From contig CM038467.1 in NCBI GenBank assembly GCA_021464415.1, forward strand, positions 53,177,309 through 53,241,308: DNA of 64,000 nt, read 5' to 3'. The translations under genes and the position numbers were made by a program. Positions 1 to 13,310 of the stretch are shown here, piece after piece. This DNA comes from Lonicera japonica. Lineage: Eukaryota; Streptophyta; Magnoliopsida; Dipsacales; Caprifoliaceae. Position 1 is the stretch's first letter. Every line of letters starts with the position of its first letter. The notes beneath the pieces are model-generated. The model saw nothing but the letters and a program-made list of their open reading frames with translations, had not been told where the DNA came from and searched no databases.

Positions 1-3000
1 GGATTTGTCCGTGAATGTAACCATGCACCCTTTAATTACGGGTTCATGATAATATTGTATTAATCGTTGTACTTCAAATGCCATCCATGTTTTTGTCTAA
101 TGAAATAAAAAATTTGTGTTAAAAGGGATCAACGACGACTAGAGAGCATCTAAGAAATGAGGAGACGAACAACTTGCCAAATTATTAAAAAGAAACAAAA
201 CATAGATTTTTTTTTATAGATAATTGGGTGAAAAACAAATCATTTAGGTGATTATCTTTTGCTATTCGATCAGTTGCGTGCTATACGAACTATAATTTAC
301 GAAAGGAATGGATTGATCGATATCAACATTAGGGTTTTAACCAAGCACCTTTAGTTACGACTTCATGAAAATATTGTATGAATCTTAGTACTTGAAATTC
401 CGTCTAGCTAAATAATAATTTACTGTTAGAAGGGATCAACGATGACTATAAAGTGTCTAAGAAATGAGAATCGATGAACAACTCGCCAAATTCTCAAAAA
501 GAAACAATATGTTATATCAATCGACGGCAGTAATATGATTGTTTTATAGATATTTAGTCTATGAAATAAATCACATAGGTGAGGTGATTTATTTTTTAAT
601 ATTCAGTTGCCTGTTATATATCAAAATAATTTTTTGTGGCAAATATATTTTGTCACTAAAATTAAGTTTTTCATCACAATCACTTACGTGATGAAGGATT
701 TCGTCGCAATCACATAAGTGACCAAAGATTTCGTCATTACAAAGTTGTTAAAAGTCTTCGGAGCGAAAAAATATTATTTTCATCATAAAAGTTTTGGTCA
801 TTATATAAAGGTTCTTAGTTATATTATGACAATTTTGAGCAAAATTAAGAAAATACCCTCTAATGACAAAATTTTGAGTTTTGTCGCCAATTTCTTAGCT
901 ATCGCCACTATTGTGATGAATTGTAATTAAATTTTATCACTAAATGAAAACATTAGGTGACGAAATACAAATTTTTGTCAGTATTTCTTCACTAATATTT
1001 TGTCATTAAATGTGCATATTTTATGACGAAAACACATTTTTGCCAGAAAAATCTCATCATTAATTGAAAAATTTGTTGTTATACGTACAGTTTTTTCAGT
1101 AACAATTCGAAATCTCGCATTCATAGATATTCCAGCACCTCCTCCCATTACAATGCCATTTATCAATGCAACCTACAAAATATATCGAGTCACAAGAAAT
1201 TAAAGTTTTGAAATACGTAATATAGTAAAATAAGTATAAAATATAAATGCCAAAAAATTGTATCTCACCACTGGTTTTTTATATGTTCCAAGTAAGTAGT
1301 CTAAAGTGAGTTGCTTCCTGTAAAAATTTGCACCAAAACTCCAATGCCCTATTTCATTCATAAATTTATGTGAGCTATACATAAATAAATATGTATGTAT
1401 TTTGTGCTCTACACATGCATTAACCTTTCTTCAAGCAAATTAAGGGAAATAAACAACATTTTTAAAAGGAAATATATTGCGAATACGCAATGTTATTTAG
1501 AAAGTTTCTTTTTAGTACAAGTTACACAACTATATTTACATATAAAAGGTTAATGAGACAATTTTTATCTAGTTAATTCACAATTTATGTATGTTGTCTT
1601 GGCTTTGTTGTATTGCTATTGTAATGGCAACAAAAATACGCTAAAACTCATATAAATGATTTGGAAGTATCCCAAAAGATTGTTACAAAACATAACTAAA
1701 TGTTATTCTAAAACAATAAACATTCCATTGGACTAAAGTGAAACAAACTGTAAATTGTTTTGCTTTATATGTGAATCTTGTAAATTTGGGGACCAAAGTG
1801 AGAATTGACCAATATTTTAGGGGGCAAAAAAGTGTCATTTACCCATCTTTTTTTTTATTGGTACTATAACATTTTGCATAAAATATCATACATACATGTT
1901 GTCCTCCAATTTACAAATTGGATAATTTAAACTTAATTCGTGAATTATCTAATTTGAGTGTTTTGTCGCAAAAAATGAACTAGCATATAAGTCATAAATT
2001 TTAGTTAATATATAAGATATTAAATACATAAAATGAAAAAACATCTATTAATAAAATAAATTTTTTTTCCAAAAATACAAAAAAGACATCCATTAAATTT
2101 GAATTTTGTGTAAAAAGATTGTGCAAAATACAACATCACTTTACACTGCTACATTAGATTTCTCTTTCCTAAAAAAATTAATTTTTTTTTGAAATGAAAT
2201 AACTTATAATACAAAATATAGATTTTAATTAAAATTATATATTTAAAATATATTCATCGAAACACCTATTTACTAACCATTAGTTTGAGTCATATATATT
2301 TTCAAAACAAAACCTATGTAAATGGTTAGCGTATAAATAGGCAGGTCTTTTTTTGAAAATAAGAGTGTACCCTAACCATTTAGTATATGCATATGTTCAA
2401 ACTCCATCTATCCTGCCTCAACTCACCCGACATGTTGTAATTGTATGATATTATAATTGCATTTGAAGAAATATTATTATATTTAAATCAGATTGGATGG
2501 ATCAAACGGCTTAATCTAATAATTTTTTTACATAAAAATAAACATTACAATTGTCTGAATTTATCTAAGGCTACCTAGACATGCATGTGCCTATGGCACC
2601 ACTGACTTCAACCTATATCGGGTTTTTGTTATAAAACTCATATCTAAAAGAATCAAAATTCAATATAAGCAATTAATCAAAAAGAAACCAACTCAACCGG
2701 AACTAATTTTGTTTTAATAAACCCAAACGTACTCCATTTCAATATACATAAGTCCAAACTCAACTTGCTCAACCCTAGCTCACGCACATCTTATTGTAGT
2801 TATAAGACACTATAAGAGTATTTCACCAAAAAATATTACATTTAGGCCGGGTTTAGTCAAAACGGGTAAAATTTATACAAACTTGAACCCAAGTCAAACA
2901 TGCGACAGGCTTTGGTTGTGGAACTCATATTTGCCTTGAACTCGATTTTTATCATGCCCCGACCAAATCGACATGTTATAATTTATAATATTATAACCAT

Positions 3001-6000
3001 AGTAAAAGAAAAATTATTATTCTCAAATTGGGTCAAACAAGCTAATCTTATAAAAATAAAAAAATAAATAATTGTCCTAATTAATCTAATTCAATCTAGA
3101 TAAATATAAGTTTGTTCAATAATAAAATTGTTTGGGAGACTATTGCATTTTTATTAATTTCTTTTTCGAAACAAAAGAAGAAGTCCATCTAGATAATAAT
3201 TGAAAAAATTAATTGGTACATGTTATATTATAATAACTCTTGAAGTCATTGACACATATTTTAATAATAAAAACTAATTCCTGAAAATATTTTTTGTACT
3301 AGTAAATTTAAAAAGTTTTTAAACTAAGAATTAAATAATCATGATTTTACAACTGCTCATATTTAATATTCCCCCTTCGGACATATAAACTAATTTAAAT
3401 CAAAATTTGATATAAATTAAATATTCTATTTTGGAAACTAAGAAATGAAATATTAATAATTTTATAATTTTTCATATTGTTCATATTTAATATTTATACA
3501 TCATTAACTGACAATATATTAAAATTCTTTGTAATTTATTTATAGATAGCTAATAGTTAACTAGTATCAAAAGAAATTCAAATTCGAAACAACTATAATT
3601 AGATATCCTTAAAAATATTTTAAAATTAATTTATTGGAATGTATAAACAATCATAATTATGCTTTAAATTACTAATATATCACGACACTATAACCCGTTA
3701 GATTAAAGATAAACAGTTGAAAATAAATTCTAACTATCACTTATGTAAATAAATAAATTTAACAATTTTTTGTATTCTATTAATAAATAATAAAATAATT
3801 TACACATTCTAGAAGACAAACTAGCACAAGTGTCATTGTTTTTACCTGCGGTAACAAAACTAATAAAAGCTGTAACATCACCACCTGCACAGAAAGCTTT
3901 TCCATTTGCCTGCATAGTTATAGGTGATTTTAAGCAATAAAATAAGTTGTAAAATTAGTTCCAAAAAAATATTGTAAAATGAAAAGATATGAACCTACTT
4001 TTCTACACTTATTTGCGAAAAAAAATAAAGAAAAAAATGTTGAATAAAAAATAAATAAATTGATATAACCATTTTCCCACCTTTAAAATAACAAGATTTA
4101 CCGTTGGATCGTTCTCATACAGCTCCAACTTTTTTAGCATTTGGCAAACCTGGGAGCAAAATCATTAGATTTCGTGAATAGCATACTAAATTTTTCTCAA
4201 TTTTGGGACGAGTGGGGTTGTAACCCATCTCAGATTATCCATCTATTCTTATATATATTGCTTTGGCGGATTTCATTTCTGTATGTGAGATTTATAATCC
4301 TAGCAATTATAAAAGGGCGTGTATTTCCTTCACGATTGTACATTGCTACAACGATATAACTTGAAATTTTACTTGTATGGTATAATTTTCGAAGTCAAGT
4401 CAATTGTTGGAAATATAAAATAAATAAATATTTCATTGTTAAATTTTTTTTATTTAAAATTAATCAAAAATACATAAAAGGTGAAAGGGACAGGGAGGGT
4501 CGTTAGAAAACAAATGAAAAATGAAAGAGAAACACTTGGAAAAAAATAGAAGCCGCGTGGAAAATAAAATATAAGCAGAGGATATGAACTGACAACCTCT
4601 CCTCTAATGCTAAATGAATTTATTAATCAAATTAATCAATAAGACAATCGTTTATTTTTGGCATTTTTGGGAGCAATTAAGACAATGTAGGCATTTCACA
4701 TAATTCTAAGTCCAAGATATATATATATATATATGTATGTATAGTTCGCATTTTGTACGAATCATTCCTATATTGGGGAGATGTTTTTAGAAATAAAAAT
4801 CATTTTAAAAGTGCGGTCCACGTACGAACGAACAGGACCAAATCATGGCCATGTACATATACACTTTTGATAAATATAACATATTGTTAAGGATAGTACA
4901 TTTTTCATATGATTGGGATCTTTAGCCTTAGATTTTTGTCTCTAAATTATTGGGGAGATTTTTTAGCTACTAAAATTGCAGCTAAAAGTCCAGTTTGTAT
5001 GGACCGGTCTTAAAGATTTTTTATTTTTTTTTATGTATATAAGAAATATATAAGTACTTAAACAAATAGATTTACCATACCATCTCATGGTTGAGGCTGT
5101 TGAGTTTCTTGGGTCGATTTAATATTATTTTCCGCAAACCCAAACTTTCATCAAAAAGTACCTGTTGATGCAATTAATTAATTAATAATTAGTATCTTAC
5201 TAAATGTCTTGGTAATTGATTTTAAAATTAGAATTAATTTCTTTTTCTTTATATTAATTCTTATTTTCTCTATGCTATATATCACTCAACTGAACAAATA
5301 TCCATGAGACATCCAGGATGATAAGCTCTTAATTACGTATTAAAATAGAAAAAAAAATGCATAATCAGGACACACATAACTGGGTTGGAAAAATTTCCTT
5401 TTTTTTTTTTTTTTGAGGAAAGCAACTCTCTCTCTCTCTATCTCTCTCTCATCTATACCCATCTCTCTAACGAAGCACCTTTGTATTTTCTAAAGTTGCT
5501 GCCACGGCCACCGCGAGCGGCCACGAACATGATGTTTCAATAGTTACCAGAGGTTACAAAACACTGGCTGTTGCCGGAAGTAATAACTACCGGTGGTTAC
5601 AAAATTTGAATTTGAATTTTTTATTCAACTTTAATAGTTTCGAACAAATAAATATCTCACGTCGTATTATTCGAGTAGTATAATAAATTTGTGCATTGTA
5701 TCGCTTTAGCCGAAGCAGTGGTGGAGCCAGGAATTTTTTTCAGGTGGGGCTAACAAATTTTTTTTTTCAAGAATTTTCTAAGTTAATATTGAATCAACCA
5801 AAATAACTAAAAAAAAATATATTAATTTCAATATTAACTTATCAAATAAAAATCTAATAAGTAAATCAACCTCAATAACAAAATTTATTATCAATATTAA
5901 ACAATTTAATAAACAAATCAACATTAATAAATAATAGCTAACAAAAAAATATATTAATAAACACCTAAAAGCAAATATCAACATTAATATTAATATTTAA

Positions 6001-6498
6001 CAATCTGAAAAACAAATCAATATTAATAAATAATAACCAACAAACAAATATATTAACAATTTAAGAAGCCAATCAATATTAAAACACTTAAATCTTAATA
6101 TTAAATTTTTTTTTTTTTAAATTTGGGCATAAGATTAAAAAGAATGGACCCCCGGTCCTCAACCATAATCACGCATGCTACCCCCAAACTTACACGGCAC
6201 CTCACACAAAACCCCCTCATCCCTCACTCACATGTTTTTCTTTTATTACACCGGGTGACCCCAAACTTTTCACACTACCTCGCATAAACTCCCAAACTAA
6301 GTATATTTTTTAAAACAGTCCAGGTGGGGCCATGGTCTCTGTATGGCTCCGCCCCTGAACCGAAGTGCAGTACCCACCAAAAAAATAAACCAAAATTTTA
6401 ATTAATTCAAAACCATTTTTCCAACGGAGAAATTTAAAGAAAGTAAATAAAAGAATAGGGACTACCTGATTTGGTTCTTTTTCAATTGAAATAGCCAT
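1..6498 (-). CDS. CHY1: CHY1-like 3-hydroxyisobutyryl-CoA hydrolase, copy 1 (exons 1-6, runs off left edge)
   Basis: Spliced minus-strand gene of the enoyl-CoA hydratase/isomerase superfamily. CHY1 enzymes hydrolyse 3-hydroxyisobutyryl-CoA in peroxisomal valine breakdown. Exons seen: 6466-6498, 5081-5161, 4081-4149, 3846-3909, 1269-1348, 1089-1172. All junctions are GT-AG and phases agree, giving 137 uninterrupted codons. The start is the ATG at 6496-6498 (MAISIEKEPNQ), just downstream of a TATA box. Recognisable segments in order: KIILNRPKKLNSL (exon 2), ENDPTVNLVILK (exon 3), ANGKAFCAGGDV with the oxyanion-hole loop (exon 4), HWSFGANFYRKQLTLDYLLG (exon 5), ALINGIVMGGGAGISMNARF (exon 6). Exons 7-14, including the catalytic Glu/Asp segment, should lie left of the window. 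Introns hold only AT-rich repeats plus a hAT-type insertion in intron 1. No lesion is visible, so this copy may be the functional one. Assignment by motif recall; family confidence is high, exact substrate is inferred. Confidence 0.88.
596..1080. repeat. gtcac/gtgac-rich repeat tract in intron 6 of CHY1 copy 1
   Basis: Alternating short direct and inverted motifs of the type tttgtcactaaa and gtgacgaaat fill this part of intron 6. The matching tract in copy 2 lies at about 43300-43735, and a shorter related tract is at 38060-38210. It resembles internal sequence of plant DNA transposons or MITEs, but I see no clean termini or coding capacity. Confidence 0.4.
5716..6357. mobile_element. Non-autonomous hAT-type element in intron 1 of CHY1 copy 1
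   Basis: Terminal inverted repeats cagtggtggagcca (left) and caggggcggagcca (right, reverse complement). Near-perfect 8-bp target duplications flank it: agccgaag at 5708-5715 and aaccgaag at 6358-6365. Copy 2 shows the empty site (actgaag, about 48312). The 642-bp interior is AT-rich and has no transposase. Eight-bp target duplications and CAG-starting termini are typical of hAT elements. Confidence 0.8.
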
Positions 6499-6571
6499 AG
6501 AGAAGTGTTTTGCAGTAATTGAGAAAAGTATGTCTTTGGAATTAATGCAGAAAAGTGAAAAGTTTCTTCCT

Positions 6572-6581
6572 TATTTATATA
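6572..6581 (-). promoter_or_regulatory. TATA box of CHY1-like copy 1
   Basis: Read on the minus strand this is TATATAAATA, about 75 bp upstream of the ATG at 6498, the expected spacing for a short 5' leader. The same box at the same spacing is kept in copy 2. It supports the chosen start codon. Promoter activity is inferred. Confidence 0.55.
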
Positions 6582-7011
6582 CACCCACATGCCCTCAAGT
6601 GCAACAACCACAAGGTTGTTTTTTCCTCATTTCTATATATGATTAGGAAAAAGTTGGCACAATATTTAAGCTAAGATGATGCTTTTGTCATTTACCATGC
6701 ATATTAAATCAAGAGGTAAGCCACTTGTTGAATATTGAAATTTTAATTGACTATTTAATCTTATTTCCACCTAATCTATATTATTTATTGTAGTAATATG
6801 GAGGAAGTGCTTTTATTAATTGGCATATTATTGCATTAGTAGTATGTTTACTTTGTTGTCATTTATCATTCTTTTGTATGTTCAATATGATTCTTTGCAT
6901 TCTAAAAATATATGTTTTAATTCGATCCTTCACCATACATCTCTCACTAATTTTATCTTTCCAGAGCAAGTAGCAACATAAATATATATAAATATATATA
7001 TCGGAAATTTT

Positions 7012-7215
7012 CTAGTGTGGATCGAGCCTTTTATGACTTTTTTCGACGTAAAAAACCTCCTAATGTTTTTATGACAAAAAAAGTCATAAAAATGTTCGGT
7101 CTGTATGGATGGTTCGTACCAGAAATAGACTCATATATATATACATATGTGTGTGTGTGTGTTTGTTTTACGACGAAAAAAGTCATAAAAAGTCCCAGTC
7201 CGTACGAACCGATCT
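7012..7215. mobile_element. Inverted-repeat MITE upstream of CHY1 copy 1
   Basis: Arms at about 7024-7054 (gccttttatgacttttttcg) and 7169-7196 (its imperfect reverse complement, cgaaaaaagtcataaaaagt) enclose a (GT)n-containing loop. The same element is at about 48972-49178 in copy 2, so it predates the duplication. The ORFs on both strands here are by-products of the palindrome. Confidence 0.5.
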
Positions 7216-9680
7216 GCACTTGAAAATTTACGTATATATATATATATATATATGTTTATGTAATATATCCTTCATTCACTAATATTTTGTGGCAAAGTAA
7301 TGCAGAAGAAGTTGATTAGTGCAAAGATCAAGAACCCCTTTCCTTTATATCTTCACTAAATTATGATAACAAAGGAATTATATATATGTATATATTTAGC
7401 ATTCTCTTCCTCTTTTAATATATGCTAATTTTTTTCATGTATCTTTTTACTCTTTAAGTATGTAAAGGAGATTAACAAGAGTTCTATTTCTTAGTTGTTA
7501 TAGTAAGTACGTATATTTTTCATTATCCCATTTTAATATGTTATTGGATACATTAGGATACATCAAGAGTGAAAAGCACCATAACATTTGTATTCATTGT
7601 AAGACATAGCTAATATAATGGAAAAAGTTTGTTATTTATGGTCCTTCACCAGAGTTTGATAAATTTTTAATTAAAAATACAATATTTCTTGGGATCTAGC
7701 CGATTCAAAAGACACGTAAATTTTCAGAGAGGTCTCGGGGAAGCAAATATGCATGCTGCCGTCAAGGGGTTAATTATATTAACCCCATGAGAGTTCAAAT
7801 CCCAGGGACGAACTATAGATAATGGAGGGTTCTCCTAATTTTATCGTGCAATATTACTTTTTCCTAACAAAATCTCATACTAATTCATATATATATATAG
7901 GATCATGTTAGCATGTACACTAATGGCATATATTAAATCCCTATAAATAGAAAGAATTAAATTTTGACATGAATTAAATAAGGCGCGTATTATCATGCAG
8001 TGTATTATTCTTTCTATTAATAATATAGTACGTTAACATATATCCTTAGAGCACATGTTAACATTTTTCATATATATATATAGAGTCGCAATGAAGGGAA
8101 CTTCCCTTGATATATATATATATATATATGTATATACAACCTATTCTATAGAGAACGCTCTTAATTTTTTTTAAGAAACATAACGATTATCCATGACGAG
8201 TAATTGGATAAATTTTTCTATGAAATTCGGTATACAATCTCCCAATGATTAGATTAATTACAACAAATTTTATCAAAAACTTTAATTTTGAGATCGGGTG
8301 TAGTAAAAAAAATTATTTTTAGATATATAGACGGAAGTTCCTTCTTTTCTATAAAGATAGGATAGTTCTATTTAAAGCCGGGGTAGTTTCGTCCTAAATT
8401 AAATGATTGAAAATATAATAAAAAAAATGACTTCCGAGGTTCATAAATTAAATTAAAAAAAAATCATAATAGACCAAATTGTTAGTTAGTTTTACGCTTC
8501 TTCCACTTGTAATTATTAAAGTACTGCAACTTACTTTAATATTCAATGTCTCTCCTTACTGACAATTATATATATATATATATATGCGTGTGTGTATTAT
8601 TCAATATTCAATCCCTCGTCGGTTAATTAGTGGCCACTTTTGTATAAAGCATCTTCGATTATTAAAATATGATAGCTTATACATACGATGTATATGTAAT
8701 TTGTGTATAATAATAGTTTATACATACAATGCTTATGCAATTTGTGTATAGAAATAAATCGTTTTTAATTTTTTCTTCTAATAATAAATGATTCGGTGAT
8801 TATGTGTATCCTTATATTGTCCGAAGATGAATGTTCGATCTCGTTACAAGAAATAAAAAAAAAATTAAAAAAATTATTGAGATAAAATTGGAAATAAAAA
8901 ATATGACATAGTTTAATGGGGTTAAAATTTGTTTTGACATTATAATATTGTATATATAATAACATTATTTTAAATAAATATTATTTGTTTATTTTAAGCA
9001 CGCGTTAACATTATTCGTAACTAATAAAAAATTAAAAAAAAATTAAGAAATTGAATAGACTCAGAAGCATGACGGCTGGGAATATAAAATCCAACACAAT
9101 TTTGTTTTTCTTTTTTTACTACTTTTTTTAACGCAGTGCTGAAGATGGTCAATTTGTAGTTATTGTCAAATAACATAATAAATAAGTTCAACAACCAACA
9201 AGTTCATCATTAATTACTTTTAATTTCTCCATTCCAATATTTGTTAAAAGATGAAGTTTAATTTTCTTTCTTTATAGAAATTAAATCACAGAAAGAGACC
9301 TTTTATTTTGAGTGCTTGTTAGATTGATTAAGGACGGCACGCATGCCAATGATAGCTTTCTTAATAAGAAGGATATTGAAAACTTGATGCTGTGGGTGTC
9401 CAATTTACGACTCTCTCAAAAATTTAATTTTTTAAAAAGAGCATTTTGCATTTTTGAGCTTGAAAACCCAAAATATATAGGAAATTTAATAGCTTGTGGG
9501 GCTGCCACGAGAACTTGTCGCCTAGGGATACTTCTCACATAAGGAAGGCTTTTTTCGAGTATAAATAGGAAGGACAAAGGCAAAATCTAATTTGTTATCT
9601 CTTATATTCTCTTGCCTTAGCATTTCGGAAGAGGTATATTTCTTAAATCTCTATTTTACATATCAAAATTGTGGATTTGG

Positions 9681-12437
9681 TGTGTAACACCTTCTCAATC
9701 AATAACTTTGTTCCCAAGCTTTAGAATCTAGCTTTTGTAGATAAAACATGTAATGATTCGGTTTCGAGCTTAGCAAGATATTGTCCACTTTAGTGTAGAG
9801 CCGCACGGTTTTGTTTTGGCAGTAGTCACCAAGATACTCTTAAAAGGCATCTTTCTAGTTAAGAACCAAATGGGTACTTATAAACAATTGATCTATCCAT
9901 TATAATACCGATGTGTGATATTTTGGATCATTACTGTGAGAATTCACAAATGCGACCCCCCGAGTCGCAACCTCTAGTTTGGGGGTCTGAAACATCTAAA
10001 AGGATTACATTGTTTCATTTGCTTCTATATGTTGATAATTCATATCAGGAGTCCCTCTATCTTATTCTAGATGCATAAGGGTTCATTCAGAGTCAAATAC
10101 GTTTTACGAGAAAACGGACAAATGAGTTATGTAAGGGGAAAGTCTGCATATAAACCTTTTCTTACACGTTTGTCTACGAAATTAAGGTTCAGGAACTAAG
10201 TTGTAGATTGAAAAAGGTGTTAAGCACCCGTTCTGCCCTTTCGGTTTCTAGTGGTTTTATATGTTATTTTTTATGTTAGAGAACTTAGATGCTTTTATTG
10301 ATATTCTACTACTTTTTAAAAATATCTTATAAAAAATCTTATATTTGGGGAAAAACAAGGAAAGGGATAAAAACCTTGTATTCCAAGATTCGATATTTGG
10401 TTTTGTCAAAATATGATTACTAATAAAAAAATTTACCTTGTTTGTTTGAAATCATGATATTGATTCGGTATTGTTTCCTCAAATAACAGCATCAATTATC
10501 TTGTTTGATTAATTTAGAAAAGACTAGATCTTATCGAAATTGATTTTATATGGAATTAAACTCTTGAGGATAGTGTATCAAATACATTACATTCAAATAC
10601 TTGGTTTTATCCGGACGATAATGGACTTACTTCTTCTAGTTTTACAAATGATTTTTATTAATGTTTTGATAAGAAGTTTGTTTGAAAGCGATAGAATATT
10701 GGTAACGTGACAATAAGTTTATCCAACAAGAAAGTGGATAGAGCAACAGATATATATATATATATATATATAAAAAGTCTACATCTATGCATAATTCAAA
10801 TTGTGCAATTAAGATAAAACAAGTACGCAGATATATAACTTAATTTAAAAAAGAAGTTTAGGTGATTATCTCCTCGTCGATATAATATAAATAAGAGAGA
10901 AATAAAGTATTGCAGAGAAACCTCTAGTGTGTACTTATTTTTCCTCTTTAAAATATTTTCAGTGGTCTGACTCTAGAAAGTAGCACTCCGGGTGCCAAGA
11001 TTAGATCCAAGACTCTTACAGAAATAAATATTATCAAACATGCTTCTAAAGAAAGCTTAAAGTTTGCAAAATATAAGAGAGAGAGTAAGGAATTTTGTTG
11101 TAAAAATCATGTCTCTGAACCAATGGGGTGTTGGCCTATTTATAGTGCTGGGGAGGGTTTATCGTGAGACAAAACCCAACATTGTGCCATTTATCGTGCG
11201 ACATGTAATACCCTTTGGTCACTTTCTGTTTGTACTCTCATCTTTCTCATGCTATTGTTAAGCACCATCTTGACTAGTCAGTCATATTATGATCCGGTTA
11301 CCTTTTTAGTGGTTTTACACCTTGAGTATGTCATAGTAGTATATTTAAGTTTGCTTAAGCAGTCGTTTCATCATTCGGGTGATCCAAATTTAAAACGAGA
11401 TCCAAATCGCACTTTTCAGTTTTATCGAATCGTAAATTTTAGCTAATTTTGAGAAGCCGTAACTTATTTGTTCCTTATATAAATGAGTCCCTATCATTAG
11501 CTATAGTTCCCTCTTGATCCCTTCTATAAGTTCCACGTTGAACTCGCACTAAGATAGCATCATCTTCGGGGCTGAAATTGAGGAAAAAGTTAAGGAAACT
11601 GAAATTGAGGAAAAAGTTATGGAAACTGTCATATCACATTCATGATCAATCATGCTTTTTCACGATTAATCATGAATATGACCAGAGCACAAATTCTCAA
11701 ACCATGATTGATCATGGTAAGCTACCCCTGAAGATCGATTTTGACAATTTTTTAGTAGATATTCCTCCATTTTAAACCCCATTCTCCCTCATTTCCGAGC
11801 ACACAACACCGAGGGGAGGAAGAGGGACTTGAGAGCTGAGTAAAGGTGAGATTTTTGAGCTTGTGAGGTACCTAATCCTTTGAATCATGCTTTAATCCAA
11901 GGATTTCCATCTCCACTTTCTTCTTTAATTAATCTCACACACCACCATTAAAGCAACGAAGAAGGCTAGATCTTATCTTGGAATACAAGCTCCATAGAGG
12001 TGGGAATCTTGTATAAAAACTTAATTTCCTGATTTCCCATTTTACTTCTTGTTTGTACAAAAACCCTAGGTTATGTACATATACTTTGGGTATATGTTGA
12101 GATTAAGATGAAATGTTAGACTTAATAAATCTAATAGCCTATTTATTGTTCAAATAACATGATTCAATGAGAAGTTTCGATAAATTACTTTTCTTACACT
12201 AAAATCCACTTAGACCATATTTTAAAGGTAATGAACCTTGTTATAAAACTTGTAATCTCTCTGTAGGTCCAAGCGGTGGGATTTTCTTTATGAGATAATT
12301 ATTAAACAATTTGTTATGCTTGTCGAGTTCATCTACACGAGAAACCTCTTGCTAATTGTGTTGTTGACGTTTTATACAATTGTGGAGAAATATGTATATG
12401 TGATGCAATTGTTTATGGAAGAGAGCCAGTTAAGATT
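9681..12437 (+). repeat. Repeat block, possible 5' LTR/leader of a gypsy element (copy 1)
   Basis: Begins tgtaacacc, a start typical of Tekay-type chromovirus LTRs, and precedes a weak primer-binding-like site and gag remnant. It contains three catgat(c/t)(a/g)atcatg-type palindromes at 11641-11654, 11661-11674 (degenerate) and 11703-11716, followed by a 5'-UTR-like tract. It does not match the 3' LTR at 13311-15044, so pairing with that LTR is not supported. About 9930-11250 is homologous to the interior of the element at 15045-18441. Duplicated at 61715-64000. Confidence 0.35.
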
Positions 12438-13205
12438 CTTTAATCAGAGCTAGTCCATGAATGGTCCCAGGTGTGATCTCCTTAGACGGGGTCATACGTT
12501 GGGACAGAGTGCCCCTACTTGAAGGATCCGAAACTGTGCACGAAAACAAATGAGAGGCCCTATTGCCGCATGGGTGAAAGAAAAGGGAAATGACCAGAGG
12601 AGTACATGGGATAAGAGTAAGAAATCCCGTTCAAGTTTAGGATCTTCTAGAGGCAACAATGTGAGTAATGTTGGTTGCAGTAGACCACGCATTAGGTGTT
12701 TTATTTGTAAAAGTCGAGACCATTATCGTAAGGATTGCCCAAACCATGATCGATAAGAAAATATGAGCCAGAATAACAAATGCGGGGGAGGTGGAAGCAA
12801 CGGAAGAGGCCAACTAAGTAGGTTTAGAGGCCATTCGTCCTAGTCATCAGACCAGGACCAGCCTCCAAGTAAGAGCTAGTATCAAGGGAATCTTCAATCC
12901 TAGTAGCCTAAATCTACCTAACTACTAAATCAGCCACATGGCCAAGGTGGCCAATTTTTCAATTTAACTCTAATAGCGGACCATAAGGATCATACAGTGA
13001 TGGAAGGTAGTCTTGTTCTTTTTAATATTGATGTTAGAGTTTTGTTTGATACGGGTGTATCTCACTCTTCTATATCGGTTGCATGTGCTGTAAGTCTGGG
13101 TTTAAAACCGAAAATATAAAAATTTCCCATTAGTATTGGGATACCTACGGGTAATAGTATTCATTTGAATCGTTATTGCACCGTCACCATCTCTTCATTA
13201 TGACT
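12438..13205 (+). pseudogene. Chromovirus-like gypsy relic: gag zinc knuckle and start of protease
   Basis: Reading 12550-12756 gives a basic Gag tail with a zinc knuckle, CFICKSRDHYRKDC (CX2CX4HX4C). Around 12960-13130 a second piece contains VLFDTGVSHSSIS, the retropepsin DTG site in the form found in Tekay/Del-type gypsy elements. Stops and frame changes lie between them. Reverse transcriptase, RNase H and integrase are absent: the next element landmark is the polypurine tract near 13291. A degenerate tRNA-Met-type primer-binding site (only atcagagc matches) may lie at 12441-12450. This is an internally deleted, dead copy. Confidence 0.65.
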
Positions 13206-13290
13206 ATCACATGGAAAATAATCAAGCCATGATTGATTTACACGTTAAAAAGATCACCATCTCTTATCTATGAAGAAAGAAGGTTATTTT

Positions 13291-13303
13291 CTTCGGGGGA
13301 AAG
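13291..13303 (+). other. Polypurine tract before chromovirus-like 3' LTR
   Basis: cttcgggggaaag immediately precedes the putative LTR start at 13311, the place where plus-strand priming would occur in a Ty3/gypsy element. Confidence 0.45.
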
Positions 13304-13310
13304 TATAATA

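Larger units (their letters stand above)
6499..9680. other. AT-rich spacer upstream of CHY1 copy 1
   Basis: Holds the CHY1 promoter, an inverted-repeat MITE (7012-7215) and several (TA)n/(GT)n microsatellites (near 7147, 7233, 8108, 8567). A possible SINE relic at about 7690-7830 has a degenerate RNA polymerase III B-box (gagttcaaatccc). At 9556-9566 there is a TATA-like box (gagtataaata) followed by leader-like sequence; it is kept in copy 2 near 51435 and is possibly part of an old LTR. I see no supported protein gene. Confidence 0.4.
1..12009 (+). repeat. Segmental duplication, copy 1
   Basis: Near-identical to 42960-64000 in direct orientation. The match begins at base 1 (ggatttgtccgtgaatgtaa against ggatttttccgtgaatgtaa) and continues through CHY1 introns and exons 1-6, the promoter, the downstream AT-rich spacer and a repeat block, up to the window edge. 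The duplication must extend left of base 1, because copy 1 exons 7-14 are outside the window. Copy 1 has a private hAT-type insertion (5716-6357) and a private small deletion near 9490. Confidence 0.9.

Noticed and set aside
7017..7223. ORFs of 62-68 codons on both strands
   Set aside because: Produced by the arms and (GT)n loop of an inverted-repeat MITE; no protein family recognised.
9312..9542. 76-codon ORF
   Set aside because: The homologous stretch in the second segmental copy (near 51100-51420) does not keep the frame, so it is not under coding constraint.
4700..10780. (TA)n, (CT)n and (GT)n runs as CRISPR-like or centromeric arrays
   Set aside because: Simple microsatellites without regular spacers or long tandem units.
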